From NCBI GenBank assembly GCA_035772735.1, contig JASDFA010000007.1, forward strand, positions 37,168,501 to 37,232,500: a stretch of 64,000 nt of DNA, read 5' to 3'. Shown here in pieces: positions 44,582 through 57,000 of the stretch (position 1 is the first letter of the stretch; each line of letters opens with the position of its first letter). The position numbers and the translations under genes were made by a program. Source of the stretch: Datura wrightii (Eukaryota; Streptophyta; Magnoliopsida; Solanales; Solanaceae). A model generated the notes under the pieces. That model saw only the letters and a program-made list of their open reading frames with translations. It was not told where the DNA came from and made no database searches.

Positions 44582-46090
44582 GATATTAAACAAGGAGAAG
44601 AAGAATAGGGAAGGCACCACGCTAGCCTGGCGAAACACTAGTGCACAAATGCGAGGCACCGCCCTATCACATGTGAGAATCAGAAAAGTGGAGAAAAAGA
44701 GAGGAAACTTATGATCCACCGGCGGAACACAGTAACAATCTGTGAATCACAGGTTGAGTGACGGCTCAAACCAGTACACCTAGGAGTTGAGGTATAATCA
44801 GTGTCTCAACCAACAGAATACCGGTGACAATCCGCGAACTGCCGGTCGAATGTCGGCTGCAAAACAGTGAGATAAAAGGATGAGGGTTGCCAATGTCTAA
44901 ACTGGTGAAATGTCGATACTCACCGACGACTGCCGGTTAAGCACAGGTCAAAGTACGTAATTCATTTAAAAATATTGACAAACCCATTGACCGAACCAAC
45001 CCATGGATTTAAAAAGATCCGGTCAAACCTTTCCAATTCCCCAAAAACCCTTCTCTCCACCTTTTCATATCACCCCCACAACTTTTTAACTTTCTAATAA
45101 CCCACTTGCCCAACCTAACACCATTAACACCCACCTTCTTCCTGCCCAATCACCTCCCTTTTCTTAGCCTTTAATACCTCTCCTCCCTCCTTTCATCTCA
45201 CCTCATTTCCCATCACTGTGAAGACACTATAGTTGGGCGAGTTACAAGGTTTCCATCTTCTTACTTATTCTCACTTCTCACTTCTGACTTCAAGCATGCT
45301 AGAGTAGATATTGTTCACACTCATGTTCCCCATCTCCCATCTTGTGCTTTTCATTAATTGAATTATTTTCATATTGTGGGTCTGTTAGAGGTGGTGATTA
45401 GATGTCTAAATATTGATGTGGGTGTCTTCTTTGGTATGCATTCTTTATGATTTGTGTGCCTGAGATACTAGTTCGGGGTAAAGTCTGAGTAGCCCCATGT
45501 GCTCAAAATGCATAATTTGCCCGATGATAAATCGGATGATGTCTTTCTTAAGGGCAAAGCTTCATTGTTACTTTGGTTGTTTTTCTTCTGTACATAATAG
45601 TGATGTGAAGTGAGTGAGTGAATCATGATATTGGAGGAACTTTTTCTAGATGAATTGGGGTGAAAATAAGAAGCATTCCACCAACAAATAGCAGGTCATG
45701 CCTGGCGAAACGTCGGCTGAAACGTAGGTCCAGGCACAAGGCTACAGGCCACTGCAAAGAACTTGTGTTTCATAGGCGCTTTGTGGGTTGAGACCGGTCA
45801 ATCTCCAGTGTGGCTCCGGCTAAGAGTACACCTGCCCAATTTTCTGTGAAGTGCCAACGGCTTATCAACGCTTCACGGGTCTCCACCTACGTTTCGCCGG
45901 TGCTGCCAGCAGTAACATTTTGCTCCTTCAACATGTTAACCATCTGATCCTTAGAATTTATTCATTAATTTAGAATAGTTTTTTTCCTTTACAATAATGA
46001 AAAATACATATAGATATGTTGTTTTCATGGAACTAAGATTATCTTGTAGAATCATGTCCATCTATAGAAAATGAAGCAAGGGGAAAGCAC
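44582..46090 (+). other. Spacer of element F between pol and env-position ORF
   Basis: No gene supported. It includes GC-rich short dyads (for example around 44720-44960 and 45700-45900, with GGCGAAAC/GTTTCGCC-like words) and a pyrimidine-rich stretch at 45030-45230. It would serve as the leader of the distal ORF. Confidence 0.5.
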
Positions 46091-46094
46091 CAAT

Positions 46095-47539
46095 GACCAA
46101 CACCATATCTCATGAGTTAGATCCCGAGGAGGCCCAGCAAATTTCGCAACTTCTCTTTGGGTTGGATAAAATGGAGGCTTATTATTTGTCCTTCTAGGAA
46201 ACCTAACCCGTCATCGTAGAGGCTCAATTTGAGGTGGATTCTTTCAAGGATTACTTCCCAGTCATTTATAGTCAGATCGGCATTCGGAATTAGGGGCCAT
46301 TCACCATACCCGTGGACCCTTACTTCCCTGAGTTGATATAGGAGTTTTATGCCTCTTATAGGGAACGACAAATCATCTTAAAGCATAAAGGACGAGTAGA
46401 CAGAATCCCTTTCCTTCCATATGTGTTAGTACGGGGTCAAGAACTAAATGTTACCCTAGAGGAAATCAACTCCATCTACTAGGCTAAACCGATCCAGCCA
46501 AGTTCAGACTTTAAAAGGAAGGTGAAAGATAAGGAGGATCAGTTTAAGTAGGTGGCCAAAATAATCTCTAGTGATCAACCGCAAGTGGGCTACCTCAAAA
46601 GGAATAATTCACCGATATGATCTAAAGTTTGAAGCTCGCATGTGGCTAGGTTTGGTATATGCTCAAATTATCCCTTCCAAGAATACAACACACGTCCCCA
46701 TTTAGGTCGCAATCCTTGTGGCCTGCATCATGGACTGGAAACACATCAATGTGGGGGAAATTATTGCAAAACAATTCAGAAGGAAGGCCAAGAAAAAGGC
46801 AACTTCTTTTCCTTATCCCAGCCTCATTAGTATGTTATGTCTACAAGACATATGCCCTCTATTCAGACCACCGGAAAGAAAAGTGAGGAACTACGGAGTG
46901 ATTAAACTAGCCACCAAAACCGATAAGGATGTCCCAGCATTAAAGCGACCCAAGGTGACGGTGGACCGAAATAGCTCCCTATCTTCCAAATTTTCTAGCA
47001 TAGCCCTAGGGTCACCATAGGCTAACAGAGTCAAATCCTCTCTGCAAACTGTCCTTTTGAAGATGGCACAAATGGCCCGTGCTAATAATAGCCAGTTGTT
47101 GAAATTGGCCAAAGCAATACCTCCCTTGATCCAACAAGCCCTGAAGAAGGCCATGCAATCAGTACTTGAAAAATTGGGATGCCTCTGTGCTAAAGTTGAA
47201 GTTTTAGAAAAGGAAGTGACTATCTTCAGGGGTGAAGTGGTGGGGCACAAGGGAATACTTTCACCAGAAAAGATTAACATGACTGAACCGCCAGCCGCTA
47301 CTGCAGAACTTGAGGAAAGTAGGAGCCCACCGGATGATTGGTGTGTGGGCTATGACAGCCCTACAGAGATAGTTCCCGATTATGAGATATATCATAGTCA
47401 TCTACCGCCCCATCGGATGCTAATTAGGAGTGAAATAGATCCATCGTGGAGACCAGGTGGGGTGGACACCATTTCTTATCATGAGCTCAAAACTCTTCCA
47501 GACCATTGGATAGTTCCCGAAACAGGAAAACTAGTCTAA
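46095..47539 (+). pseudogene. Element F env-position ORF (putative plant transposon protein family)
   Basis: Frame-broken gene starting near MTNTISHELDPEEAQQISQL at 46094. Readable parts: FPVIYSQIGIRN, FYASYRERQIILKHKGRVDRIPFLPYVLVRGQELNVTLEEIN, PSSDFKRKVKDKEDQFK, then LVACIMDWKHINVGEIIAKQ and FRRKAKKKATSFPYPSLISMLC, ICPLFRPPERKV and IKLATKTDKDVPALKRPK, ending in a 160-codon stretch (47057-47539) with a heptad-like EKLGCLCAKVEVLEKEV segment. I recognise this as the family named putative plant transposon protein (I believe PF20167). Position after integrase marks it as a retroelement ORF, not a DNA transposase. Biochemical role unknown. Confidence 0.8.
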
Positions 47540-49565
47540 TTCCCACTTGACTCGTTGATGCCTTCCACAGCTGCAACTACTTTATGGCACATTGATGAGT
47601 CCAACTATTCATGGATCCCACGCCCCCATTGCTAGATCATTTAGGGAGCCCTCTTGACCTTGTTGTTCTTTTCTTATACATTGAGGGCAATGTATTTTTA
47701 TTGTTGGGGTGGGGATGGGTGCTCCATTCTTTTATAGATGATGTTGATGTTTCCCTTGTCGTGCTGTTATTTTGAAATTATTGTTGGTTTTTAAGCCTTT
47801 GTCAAGCTCAGGATGAATGAAATGAAAAATTCATTCTTGAATTGTTAGTGCAAATGATTGGGTCATTATTTAAATTGCCAAATGTTTCATTAACTATGTT
47901 TGATTTTCGCCTTTGTGAATAGTAGTTAGTGAACAAACTCTGAGGGTTTTCTTAATAACACAGTTCCTTCCCGAGGACCAATTTCTTTTTCTTTTCTTTT
48001 TATATTGTCAAACCGAGTGACATTTTCCAATAAGAAGTTGTGAGGTGACTCTCTTATGGGAAAATGCCATGTTTTTGAGTCTTGTCGAAGTTTTTTTTTA
48101 GAGGTACTACCAAAAAATATTGTGTGACATGGAAAAATTTAATTTGGAAGAAATGGGGCAATTGAAGTGGAAAATGTAGAACTATCATGTCATACATTGC
48201 ACATTTCTTGTTTGGCTTATTGATTCACATGCTCAATTGTCTTAAGTCATAATCTGGTTGTGGTGATGAAGTGTGTGAACATCTTTGAGTGTGGTTCCTT
48301 GTGTGGTGAGGTTGATTGAATGATTCTCATGCATATATGATTGTCTAGAACTTGCCCTAAGTGTAACTCAAGGAGAAATCCTAGATATAGCTGCACTTCA
48401 AACATGATTTTAGGTTCTCTATTGCTAGTCACTTCACCTAAAATGACCTCCTTAAACATCTTTCTTTGCTAGCCAATGTTGAGCCTTTGAACCTTTTTTT
48501 CTTAGAAACCACATTACAAAACCAATGACCTTTTTTAATCATCTACTTTGGCACCCATCCTCCCCAGTTTCTAATGGATAAAGAATGAAAATGGGGCCTC
48601 AAGCCCAATAAATAGGTAGAGATAAAGGAATGAGTGTAAATGAGGCAAAAGCCTAAGTTTGGGGGTTTACAAGAAAATGGAGAAATATGAGAGCTTCAAT
48701 ATGAGGTAGCACCAAATTGTGATTAAAATGAAAGAATTGGTTGGTTGAAGGACCTTGAATCACTGAAAGAGAAAGAATAGTTGAAAGGTGTTACCTCTTG
48801 CTTAAATGAGGCTGAATGTGAAATCCAAAGGAGTTAAAAGGGTGGCTCTTTCTAAACAAAAAAGGAACATGATGAACAAGGAGAGATAAGAAAGTGATTT
48901 TCAATATAGGAAGGGAATGTTGCAAGTGCTCGCAAAAAGGCGTTATGGAGGTTCTAACCACGAGAATTAATTGTTTATCTTACCTTAACCCCTATCCTTC
49001 ATTATGACCCCCAAGTCCTAATTGATTTTGAGTGTAGCAACTCTACATTAGTGGTGATTTACATGAAGGGCAAGCCTACGGGTCATGTTGGGTGCATGGA
49101 GAATTTCGTTGTGAGAGTGAGTGTTATTGTCTTATTCTACAATCCCTTGTGTGTACATTGCTTGATGATAAAAAGGGATTCTCTCTCCTCGTGAGTGGCA
49201 TCACCCCCTTAGAGAACATGCTTGTACTATTGTAAAGATGTAATTGGGATATGAGTGTTGTGAGCTTCAAGGCATTCTTTGAATGTGAATTTTGCAATGA
49301 TTTTGGTGATGCTAGTATGCTTGTTTTGATAAACCATGCTTTTGTTTTGAAGAATGAAAAAAATTATGAATCATGCCTATTTATTGCGGTTACCTCTTGA
49401 AACTTTTGTGTATTTTGGGGAGTATTTTCTCTTTTCCATGAGTCGGCGAGCATTTTTGGGTTGTCTTAGGCTCAAAGGTCCTTGGTGCATAGAATCATAT
49501 GGTATGACATGTTGTTCTATTTTCTCAGCTATAAAGAATTGCATTACTTGAGGACAAGCAATGGT
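47540..49565 (+). other. Long 3' untranslated region of element F
   Basis: AT-rich and non-coding. A GTTGGGGTGGGGATGGG purine run at 47703-47720, just after an ATTGAGGGCAATG word, is an internal polypurine-like tract. The stretch at 48650-48670 (AAGTTTGGGGGTTTAC) resembles the PPT at 49566. Both could be relics of PPT duplications. Confidence 0.55.
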
Positions 49566-49579
49566 TTAAGTTGGGGGTT
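49566..49579 (+). promoter_or_regulatory. Polypurine tract of element F
   Basis: TTAAGTTGGGGGTT immediately before the LTR start TGAAGAGTTGG; the AAGTTTGGGGGT form is standard for Athila elements. Confidence 0.75.
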
Positions 49580-51009
49580 TGAAGAGTTGGTAATTTACCA
49601 ACTCATTGGGTTCTTAAACAAGATTTTTGTTTATTTTTTAAAGTCATTTAGCTGGATTTTATGCCCTTTTCAAGATCTTTGCTGGTATTTAACTTGAGTA
49701 GAGGAAGCATGAAATTGAGCAAAAAACATGAAATTTGATATGAGGACCGGTGCTCCGCCGAAGGACACCTGTGAAACGCTGGATAACTGTAGATATTCAC
49801 TGTGCTAAATAGGATCGTGTACCAGTGGACTTTGGATCAGCACCAGCAAATCACTGGTGCCAACACCGGATTGCTCCAGAACTCACTGGCAACTAGATGC
49901 GACAGATCAACGAACTACGAATTAGCACTAGTGAACCGCAAGTGATGGCCGTTAGGAAAGCGCAAAAGCGACCAGCTCAAAAAATGAGGAGCATTTTGTA
50001 CCCTAATTTTGTACGTTTCTAGAAAAGAGGATAACTGAACATTCCATTCCATTGAATATTGAATAGAAACCAGAGAGTGGTATAGAGAAGTTTGGAATTG
50101 AATTGTAGAGAGAGAAGTCTTCCTCTTCTTATTTTGAAAAGGTAGAGAAAAGCTCCATTGGAGACCAGAAACTTGTGCTTGAATTTTCTTACTCATTTTG
50201 TTGAATGGATATTGAATTATTACTTAATGCAATGTCTTCTTCTACTGACATGAGTAGCTAAATTCCTTGCTAGGGATGTGTGAATGATTGTGTTTGATTT
50301 GGATTAGGTATTGTTTAATTAATCTTAGATTTACTCAATTTGTATAATTCTAGTGTTTGCTCTGAGTTTTAATCTAAATTTTCATAGTTGCAAATATGGG
50401 TTGTATTTATTTACTCTAATTTTGCTTGAATAAGGGATTTAGAGTATGGGTGAGGAAACACTAGTGGATAATTGGGTGTTGATCATGTGGGGTTGGGCTA
50501 GAGATAGCCAAAACTCTTTGTCACACACCCATTGAGAATCAAAAGTAGAAATAGTTTTGATTCTTACCCAAGTTGTTGTGGTTGTTGTGAAAAGGACTTT
50601 GGGTTTTTACAAACCCGAGGCATAAGGCAACTAAATTATTAAAAAACATTGGGTGCTACCTCGTCCACAAATAATTATACTACTGAGTAATGTTAGGAGC
50701 TATTAGTAAATCTAATCCGATGATGCCCCTTTAATATCACACCCCTAGTATTCTCTCCTTTGATATTTTCTATGATATGTCCCTATATTTGCGTGCGAAT
50801 TTGGAGTTCAATTGACAAGTTGTTATTCCCCCAATCTTTACTTTATTGTTTTTGAGATATTGATGCAAGTTAATTCAATTTTATAGATAACTCTTATGTG
50901 ATCAACTACTATTCCTGTGTGTTTCGACCTAGACACTTGTAGGGTATATTTGTTCTGCCAATGACCATTTACACTCCATACTTACGAGGAGTGAATTTGG
51001 AAATTATCA
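49580..51009 (+). repeat. 3' LTR of element F
   Basis: About 1430 bp from TGAAGAGTTGG to AATTATCA. The first 25 bases hold a perfect 10-base palindromic stem (GAGTTGGTAA and its complement, one base apart). GC-rich words with short dyads at 49740-49930. The end matches the LTR end of element E. Confidence 0.75.
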
Positions 51010-51226
51010 ATAGCCCCAGGTCCTTCTTACACTCTCAAATCTTCACACCTTGGGCTTATTTGGGTCCTTTTTCCTTCGTTTCCTACTCAAAATAACTAAA
51101 ATCATTTGTTAGGTTACAAAACACACGAACACATGAATATATGCATTTCCTAAGTATTATGAACTCAAAACAAGGTAAAATATGGGAAAAACATGGCAAA
51201 TGGGCATAGAAATATGCCCAAAATCA
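51010..51226 (-). repeat. Start of a B/C-type Athila LTR (fragment)
   Basis: The minus strand from 51226 begins TGATTTTGGGCATATTTC, parallel to LTR B (TGATCTTGGGCAAATTTA) and LTR C (TGATCGTGGGCAGAATTG), with the same GGGCATA...TATGCCC hairpin. Only about 217 bp remain. Confidence 0.65.
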
Positions 51227-51231
51227 CTTTT

Positions 51232-51619
51232 CTTAGATAAGTTCTTTCCTAAGGAGATGAGGGAAGCAAAGGCGGCATAGTTAATCAACATGAAGTATAA
51301 AAACATGACGGTTTAGGAGTATGCCTTGAAGTTTAACTAGCTATCCAAGTATGCTCCAAAGATGGTTGTCGAGCCGAGGGCTCATGCGAGAAAGTTTATG
51401 TCGGGGGTCTCATATTTGGTGGTCAAGGAGTGCAGGACCACAATGCTGATTAATGATATCGATATCTCTTGACTCATGATTCATGCCCAGTAGATTGAGG
51501 AGGCGAAGTTGGTGAATAAGGAAGGGAAAACTAAGAGCGCTACGACAGGGGACTTCGAGTTCTCACAGTAGATGAAAGGCAATGGAAATCGCTCATAGTC
51601 CCATCAGAGGTCATCTATC
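51232..51619 (+). pseudogene. Chromovirus gag fragment Z
   Basis: Gag piece with stops: FFPKEMREAKAA, EYALKFN, LSKYAPKMVVEPRAHARKF, SGVSYLVVKEC, and SHQRSSI at the end, where LTR G begins. It parallels 13950-14330 in element A. It has no start or zinc knuckle. It may be the left half of an element whose right half is fragment H (61306-62046). Confidence 0.8.
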
Positions 51620-53738
51620 TGTAATACCCCAAAAATACTACGATTAGACTTGAAAGTTGAAATGGAGAAAATAGAAATTTCCGCACCAGGTCACAAGATG
51701 AGTCATCCCATGCCCCGTCAGGAACACCTCGAGTCATTAAGTGACTCGTGGAGAAAGGTTTGTACTTGGTTAAAAATTTGGGATTTGAGGTGACCACGGG
51801 TGTGACCACGAGTCGTCTAGTGTTCCATTGTCAAGGAGTGCTTAGAGGATTGAAAATTTGGCAGTGGTGGTAACGGATGGGTCACCGCGAGTTGTTGGGT
51901 ACACCACAAGTCGTGGTGACCCTCAAATGAAAAATGGAAGTGTTGATCATGACAAGCAGGTGATGAGTCATCCCCCAGACCACAATTCATCCAATCCCTC
52001 ATTGGGACTAGCAGTGTGTATTTTTCTGCAAATTTATTAAGAGCTTTTCCGTAATTGCTAAGTTTCAAAGGCCTAAACTACATCATTTTATGCTTAGTTA
52101 GGATTGTTTAACGGGTATTTAGCTCATTCTAATTCACTTCTCTCTATGCATGCAAGACTAGAACATTCCTAGGGGTGATCAAGGCTAAAATCCATCAATT
52201 CTCCTTCAATTTCCTTTGGGAATTCAAAGAAGAGTTCAAGATCAAGTTACCTAGGTATGTGAGGCTATTAATGAGAGTTCCTTTCACTCTCATGCCCTAA
52301 ACTCTTCTCATATTGCATGGATTTCAATTCTAGAATTCAAGTTTCATGATCTATAAGGTTTATTCTAATTCTTGTGAAATTCTCTATGATTTATCGATGG
52401 GTCAATCTCTTTCATGTATTAAATCATGTTTTATGATTTATGAGCAGAATTTATAACTATTTTGATTATTAAATTATAGTTTCAAGGTTTAATTAAATTG
52501 TGCCCAATAATGTATGTTCTTATGAAATGTCAAGTTATGATTTCATTATGATCTTGATCTAAATTAGCACAATTACAATTTATAACTTATGATATGATTT
52601 CTCTTAGGTAATTATCACAGATTTGTGAAATATCAAGTATATACATATTTTACAAGTATGCATGAATTTCGTGATTTATGGATTTATGATTATGGCCGAC
52701 TCACGGGCTTATTTCATGGCTAGTTCATGTATTTCAAGAATGGTTATAATTATTATGATTTAACTAGCCCATGAATCTGATCTATGTTTTCCCTATTATC
52801 ATATCAACACTATATATGTTTCGGGAGTAGTATTTAACACCGAGTAGTCCCGGGGGCCAAGCATACCCCGAGTCTCAAAACTACACGCCAATGTAGCCAT
52901 GATGGACCTCCCTTGAGACTATCCCTTTTTGCCTGAATGGGCCTTTCATGAGTGATATCACGCCTCTTTTCATGGTTTTACCCTTGGCAAGGTATGAATA
53001 CCCTCCCGTCTTGGGGTTTACAGGTCGGGCTCCATGTTTGCTCATATGGGGTATGTCGGTTATGAGAATCTCCCATTGTTCCTTCTGATTATTGCATGGT
53101 TATGTTATGTTATCTTTGCTCAAGTCATGTTTTGAAAAGTCTTTCTCTTATTATTATGATTATGACTGATTTTGGAATATTTTGAAAACCTTGAGCTCTT
53201 ATGTTCACATTATGATATTTACATTATGATCATGTTGTCCTACTCTTATGAACTCTTATGTATTTTAACTGTCCATTTTACTTACTTTGCATACTCGGTG
53301 TATTCCAAGTACTAACCTCATACTCTATGATGTATCATGAAATGATACAGGTTTGAGGGATCAGTCTCAGCCGCTTCTTTAGTCCTACTTCCTTCTCAGA
53401 TTTGTCCAGCTAGCATTGTTGAGTCCTTATCCTTCGAGGACATTTAGGATCTGTAGTTGTTATGTTTCTTTTTGTTTCAGACTTGTCTAGTTAGTTGGGG
53501 ATGTTGTCTCATCAATTCATCAGATGTTTTAGAGGCTTTCAAACATTATGTAGAAATCAGCTTGTCATGTATGATTATATTCTAGTTTGATTTATGTGCA
53601 GACTTCCGATATTATATATGTTGAACTTCTGTGTTATTATGTTTAGTTTAGATGTTATGTTCATGCCATTGGTCGACTTGGAGCCTCTCAAGGTTTCTTG
53701 TCCCGCGTCTCGATCCAGGCCCTAGCTCGGTCTTGACA
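51620..53738 (+). repeat. 5' LTR of chromovirus G
   Basis: 2119 bp from TGTAATACCCC to GTCTTGACA. Shares most of its length with 58777-60078. Dyad motifs (CACGAGTCGT, ACGAGTC words) at 51700-51980. Confidence 0.9.
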
Positions 53739-53742
53739 AGCT

Positions 53743-53759
53743 TGGTATCAGACCATTAG
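53743..53759 (+). promoter_or_regulatory. Primer binding site of chromovirus G (tRNA-Met type)
   Basis: TGGTATCAGACCATTAG four bases inside the LTR. TGGTATCAGA matches the 3' end complement of plant initiator tRNA-Met. Confidence 0.85.
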
Positions 53760-53896
53760 CTTTTAAAGTGTCCTAGGGTGTTGAAAGCCACGTTAAGTAG
53801 AGTCTTTTTCATGGGTGTGAAGCGCGCCACACTTATGACAAACAGGCTACCAAACATTTTAGGAAATTCCCCTTCTTTCATAATCTATGTCGTGCG

Positions 53897-55130
53897 ATGA
53901 AATGTCTCTCTATCCTTCTAACTCATGCTATACATGTTTGCGGAATCATGCCTCCTCACCGAGATAACGGAAGAAGAAACAAGAATGGAAATGGCCACGA
54001 GAATGGCAATGGAGATGTGCACCAGCAGGTCCCACCAGCCTATGAGGAGCATGTACCCGACTCGCTTGCCCACACTAAGTTCAGGGCAGCCATAGAGATG
54101 TTAAGCCCAGGCCTTGAACGCCCAGGTCAGTCAACAGGTGGTAGCGCATGTCCCTTAGAACGGGAATGCAGCAGCGGCAAGATTTAGGGATTTTTATAGG
54201 ATGAACCCTCCAGAGTTTTTTGGGTCGAAGGTGGACGAGGATCCACATGAGTTTATTGATGAGATTCTGAAGATCACCCAGATCATGGGGTTAAAGGAGA
54301 GTAGTGTGCCGATTTAGCCTCGTATCAGTTTAAAGGGGTTGCACACATCTAGTTTAAGTAATGGAAGGATAGCAAGGCAGTTGGAGCAGGCCCTATTGGT
54401 TGGGAGGAGTTTCATGTTGCATTTCTAGATTGGTTCTTCCCTGGGTAGATGAGGGAGATTAAAGAAGTGGAGTTTGTGAACCTGAAGCAGGGTAACATGA
54501 CAGTCCAAGAGTATGTTTTGGAGTTCACTTGACTATCCAAGTATTCACCAGAGCTAGTGGCTGATCAAAGAGCTTGGGTGAGCAGGTTTGTTCATGGAGT
54601 GGTGGACTACCTAGACAAGGATTGTAACTTCATCAGGATATTGATTTTTCTCAGATAGTTTTGTACTCCCAGTAGATGGAGGCGGTGCATATGAGAGGGA
54701 GAGAAACCAACAGGGCCAGGACAGATAGTGTTAGGTTCACTCAACAGAGATCCGGTGGTGGTCACCGCCTTTAGTTCCAGGAAAGGCCATCGGCTAGTGT
54801 GTCGTCCACACTCAGACGTGATCAAAGAGGTAGAGTGTCAAGCTTTAAGGGCTAGGGAAGCACTACGAAAGATCACACTTTCTAGCTTGTACGAAGTGTG
54901 GAAAGAATCACACAGGGAGGCGTTTAGTTGGCTCAGACTCTTGTTTCCGGTGTGGAAACCCGAACACAGACTCAGGCATTGCCCTTTAGCTACACCATGT
55001 GACGGTGGAGCCCATATCCCAGCCTCTAGTTTAGCAACTCTGGAAGCACGTCCCTTCCAGCATGGTGCTTCTATTAGCTTAGCTGGCAGCCAACGCCAAA
55101 AAAGATTCTATGCCTTAGCATCTCGTTAGG
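53897..55130 (+). pseudogene. Chromovirus G gag
   Basis: Start region IMPPHRDNGRRNKNGNGHENGNG, then AAAARFRDFYRMNPPEFFGSKVDEDPHEFIDEILKITQIMG, YQFKGVAHI, EFVNLKQGNMTVQEYVLEF, LSKYSPELVADQRAWVSRF, an arginine/glutamine-rich tail, and a knuckle region at about 54940 (CFRCGNP). Multiple stops and frameshifts. Confidence 0.8.
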
Positions 55131-55652
55131 AGAAGGAGGTCTCGCCAGATGTAGTCACTGGTATGTTATGAGTATTCCACCTTGGTTTATATGCATTGTT
55201 AGATCCAGGAGCTACTTTGTATTTTGTGACGCCCTATATTACTAGTAGTTTCAGAATCAGTCCCGAAATCTTATTAGAATCCTTCTATGTCTCTACTTTA
55301 GTCGGTGATTCATTTATAGCTAACAGGTATATAGAAATTGGCCTGTCACAGTCTTTCAAAAAGTTACCTCAGTAGATTTAGTAGAGTTATCCATGACCGA
55401 TTTTGATGTTATCCTCGACATGGATTGGTTATTTGCATGTTATGCCTCAGTCAATTGTAGAACCCGTGCAGTAAAGTTTAGATTTCTGGGTGAACTAGTC
55501 TTAGAGTGGAAGGGTAGTTTAGTTATGCCTGTAGGTCGCTTCATTTCCTATCTTAAGGCCAGAAAGATTATTTCTAAGGGTTTCATGTGCCATCTAGTTA
55601 GGGTTAAGGATGCTACATCTGTAACTTCGACTATCTGGTCAGTCCCTATAGT
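55131..55652 (+). pseudogene. Chromovirus G protease
   Basis: YALLDPGATLYFVTPYITSSF (active-site motif DPGA as in element A), then after a frame change MTDFDVILDMDWLFACYASVNCRTRAVKFRF and VGRFISYLKARKIISKGFMCHLVRVKD. Since A and G share DPGA, this may be the family form and not a random loss. Confidence 0.8.
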
Positions 55653-57000
55653 GTGTGTTTACCCAAAAGTGTCCCCAGATGGGGAATCCCTCCCGAGTGG
55701 GAGATTGATTTTGGTATCAACCTTTTTTCCGATACGCAACCTATATATGTTCCTCCTTACAAAATGGCTCCAGCTGAGTTAAAGGAGTTGATGGATAAGT
55801 TGTGGGACCTTTTAGACAAGGGTTTTAATCATACCAAGAAAATCCCCATGGGGTGCACCAATTCTCTCTGTTGGAAAGAAGGACGGTTCCCTTCATATGT
55901 GCATTAATTATTGGCAATTAAACAAAGTTAACATCAAGAACAGGTGTCCTCTCTCGAGGATTGATAATTTTTTGACCAGCTTCAGGGTGCTAAGTGCTTT
56001 TCAAAGATATACCTCAGGTCTGGATACCATCAGCTTAGGGTTCGGGAGTGTGACATCCAGAAGACAACCTTCAGAACTCGGTATGGTCACTATGAGTTTG
56101 TAGTTAAGTCTTTTGGGCTAACGAATGCTCCTATAGCTTTTTTGGATTTAATGAACAGGGTGTTCAATCCATACTTGGATATGTTCGTGATTGTTTTCAT
56201 AGACGACATCCTTATATACTCTTGGAGCGAGGAGGAGCATGCCTCTCATTTGAGTGTGGGGCTACAGACTCTTAGGGATTGCCAGTTGTATGCTAAATTC
56301 AGTAAATGTGAGTTTTGGTTGAACTCAGTGGTGTTTTTGGGTCATGTGGTGTCCAGTGAGGGTCTATAGGTAGACTCTCAAATGATAGAAGCAGTGAAGA
56401 ATTGGTCTAGACTGATGAATCCTATAGATATTAGGCGTTTCTTAGGCTTAGCTGGTTATTATCGGAGATTTGTTGAGGGGTTTTCATCCATTTCAGCCCC
56501 ATTGACTAAGTGGACCCAGAAGAAAGTGAAGTTTTAGTGGTTGGAGGCTTATGAGAAGAGCTTCCAAGAGTTGAAGACTCGACTTACCTCAGCACCAGTC
56601 TTGACCCTATCTGAGGGTACCGACGGGTTTGTGGTATATTGTGACGCTTCAAGGGTTGGCCTTAGTTGTGTACTGATGCAGCACGGTAAGGTTATAACAT
56701 ATGCTTCCAGATAGCTGAAGGTCAATGAAATGAATTACCCAACTCATGATCTCAAATTAGTAGTAGTAGTATTTGCTTTGAAGATTTGGAGGAATTATCT
56801 GTATGGGGTCTATGTAGATGTGTTTACGGACCACAAGAGCCTACAGTACCTGTTTACCCAAAAGGATTTGAATCTATGTCAGAGAAGGTATGTGGAGCTA
56901 TTGAAGGACTATCAAACGAGTGTCCTTTATGACCTAGTCAAGGATAATGTGGTGGCAGACACTCTTAGCAGGCTTTCTATGGAGAGTGTGTCCATGTAGA
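55653..57000 (+). pseudogene. Chromovirus G reverse transcriptase and RNase H
   Basis: Linker EREIDFG..., PIYVPPYKMAPAELKELMDKLWDLLDKGF (uninterrupted at the site where B and C insert elsewhere), MCINYWQLNKVNIKNRCPLSRIDN, YGHYEFVVKSFGLTNAPIAFLDLMNRVF, the catalytic FIDDILIYS at about 56196-56222, KFSKCEFWLNSVVFLGHVVS, DIRRFLGLAGYYRRFVEGFSS, then RNase H YCDASRVGLSCVLMQ, YPTHDLKLVVVVFALKIW and FTDHKSLQYLFTQKD. Several stops, for example in V*S after 56365. Confidence 0.88.

Larger units (their letters stand above)
41757..51009 (+). mobile_element. Athila-like element F, 5'-truncated
   Basis: Plus-strand element lacking 5' LTR, gag and protease. Remaining: RT, RNase H, integrase, pol-terminus motif, candidate splice acceptor, long spacer, env-position ORF, 2-kb 3' UTR, polypurine tract and 3' LTR. 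It is the only copy here that shows the distal organisation of the Athila group in full, and so is the reference for reading element B. Confidence 0.85.

Noticed and set aside
47703..47720. Polypurine run as the true PPT of element F
   Set aside because: No LTR start follows; the run at 49566 is followed by a plausible LTR with a matching end at 51009.
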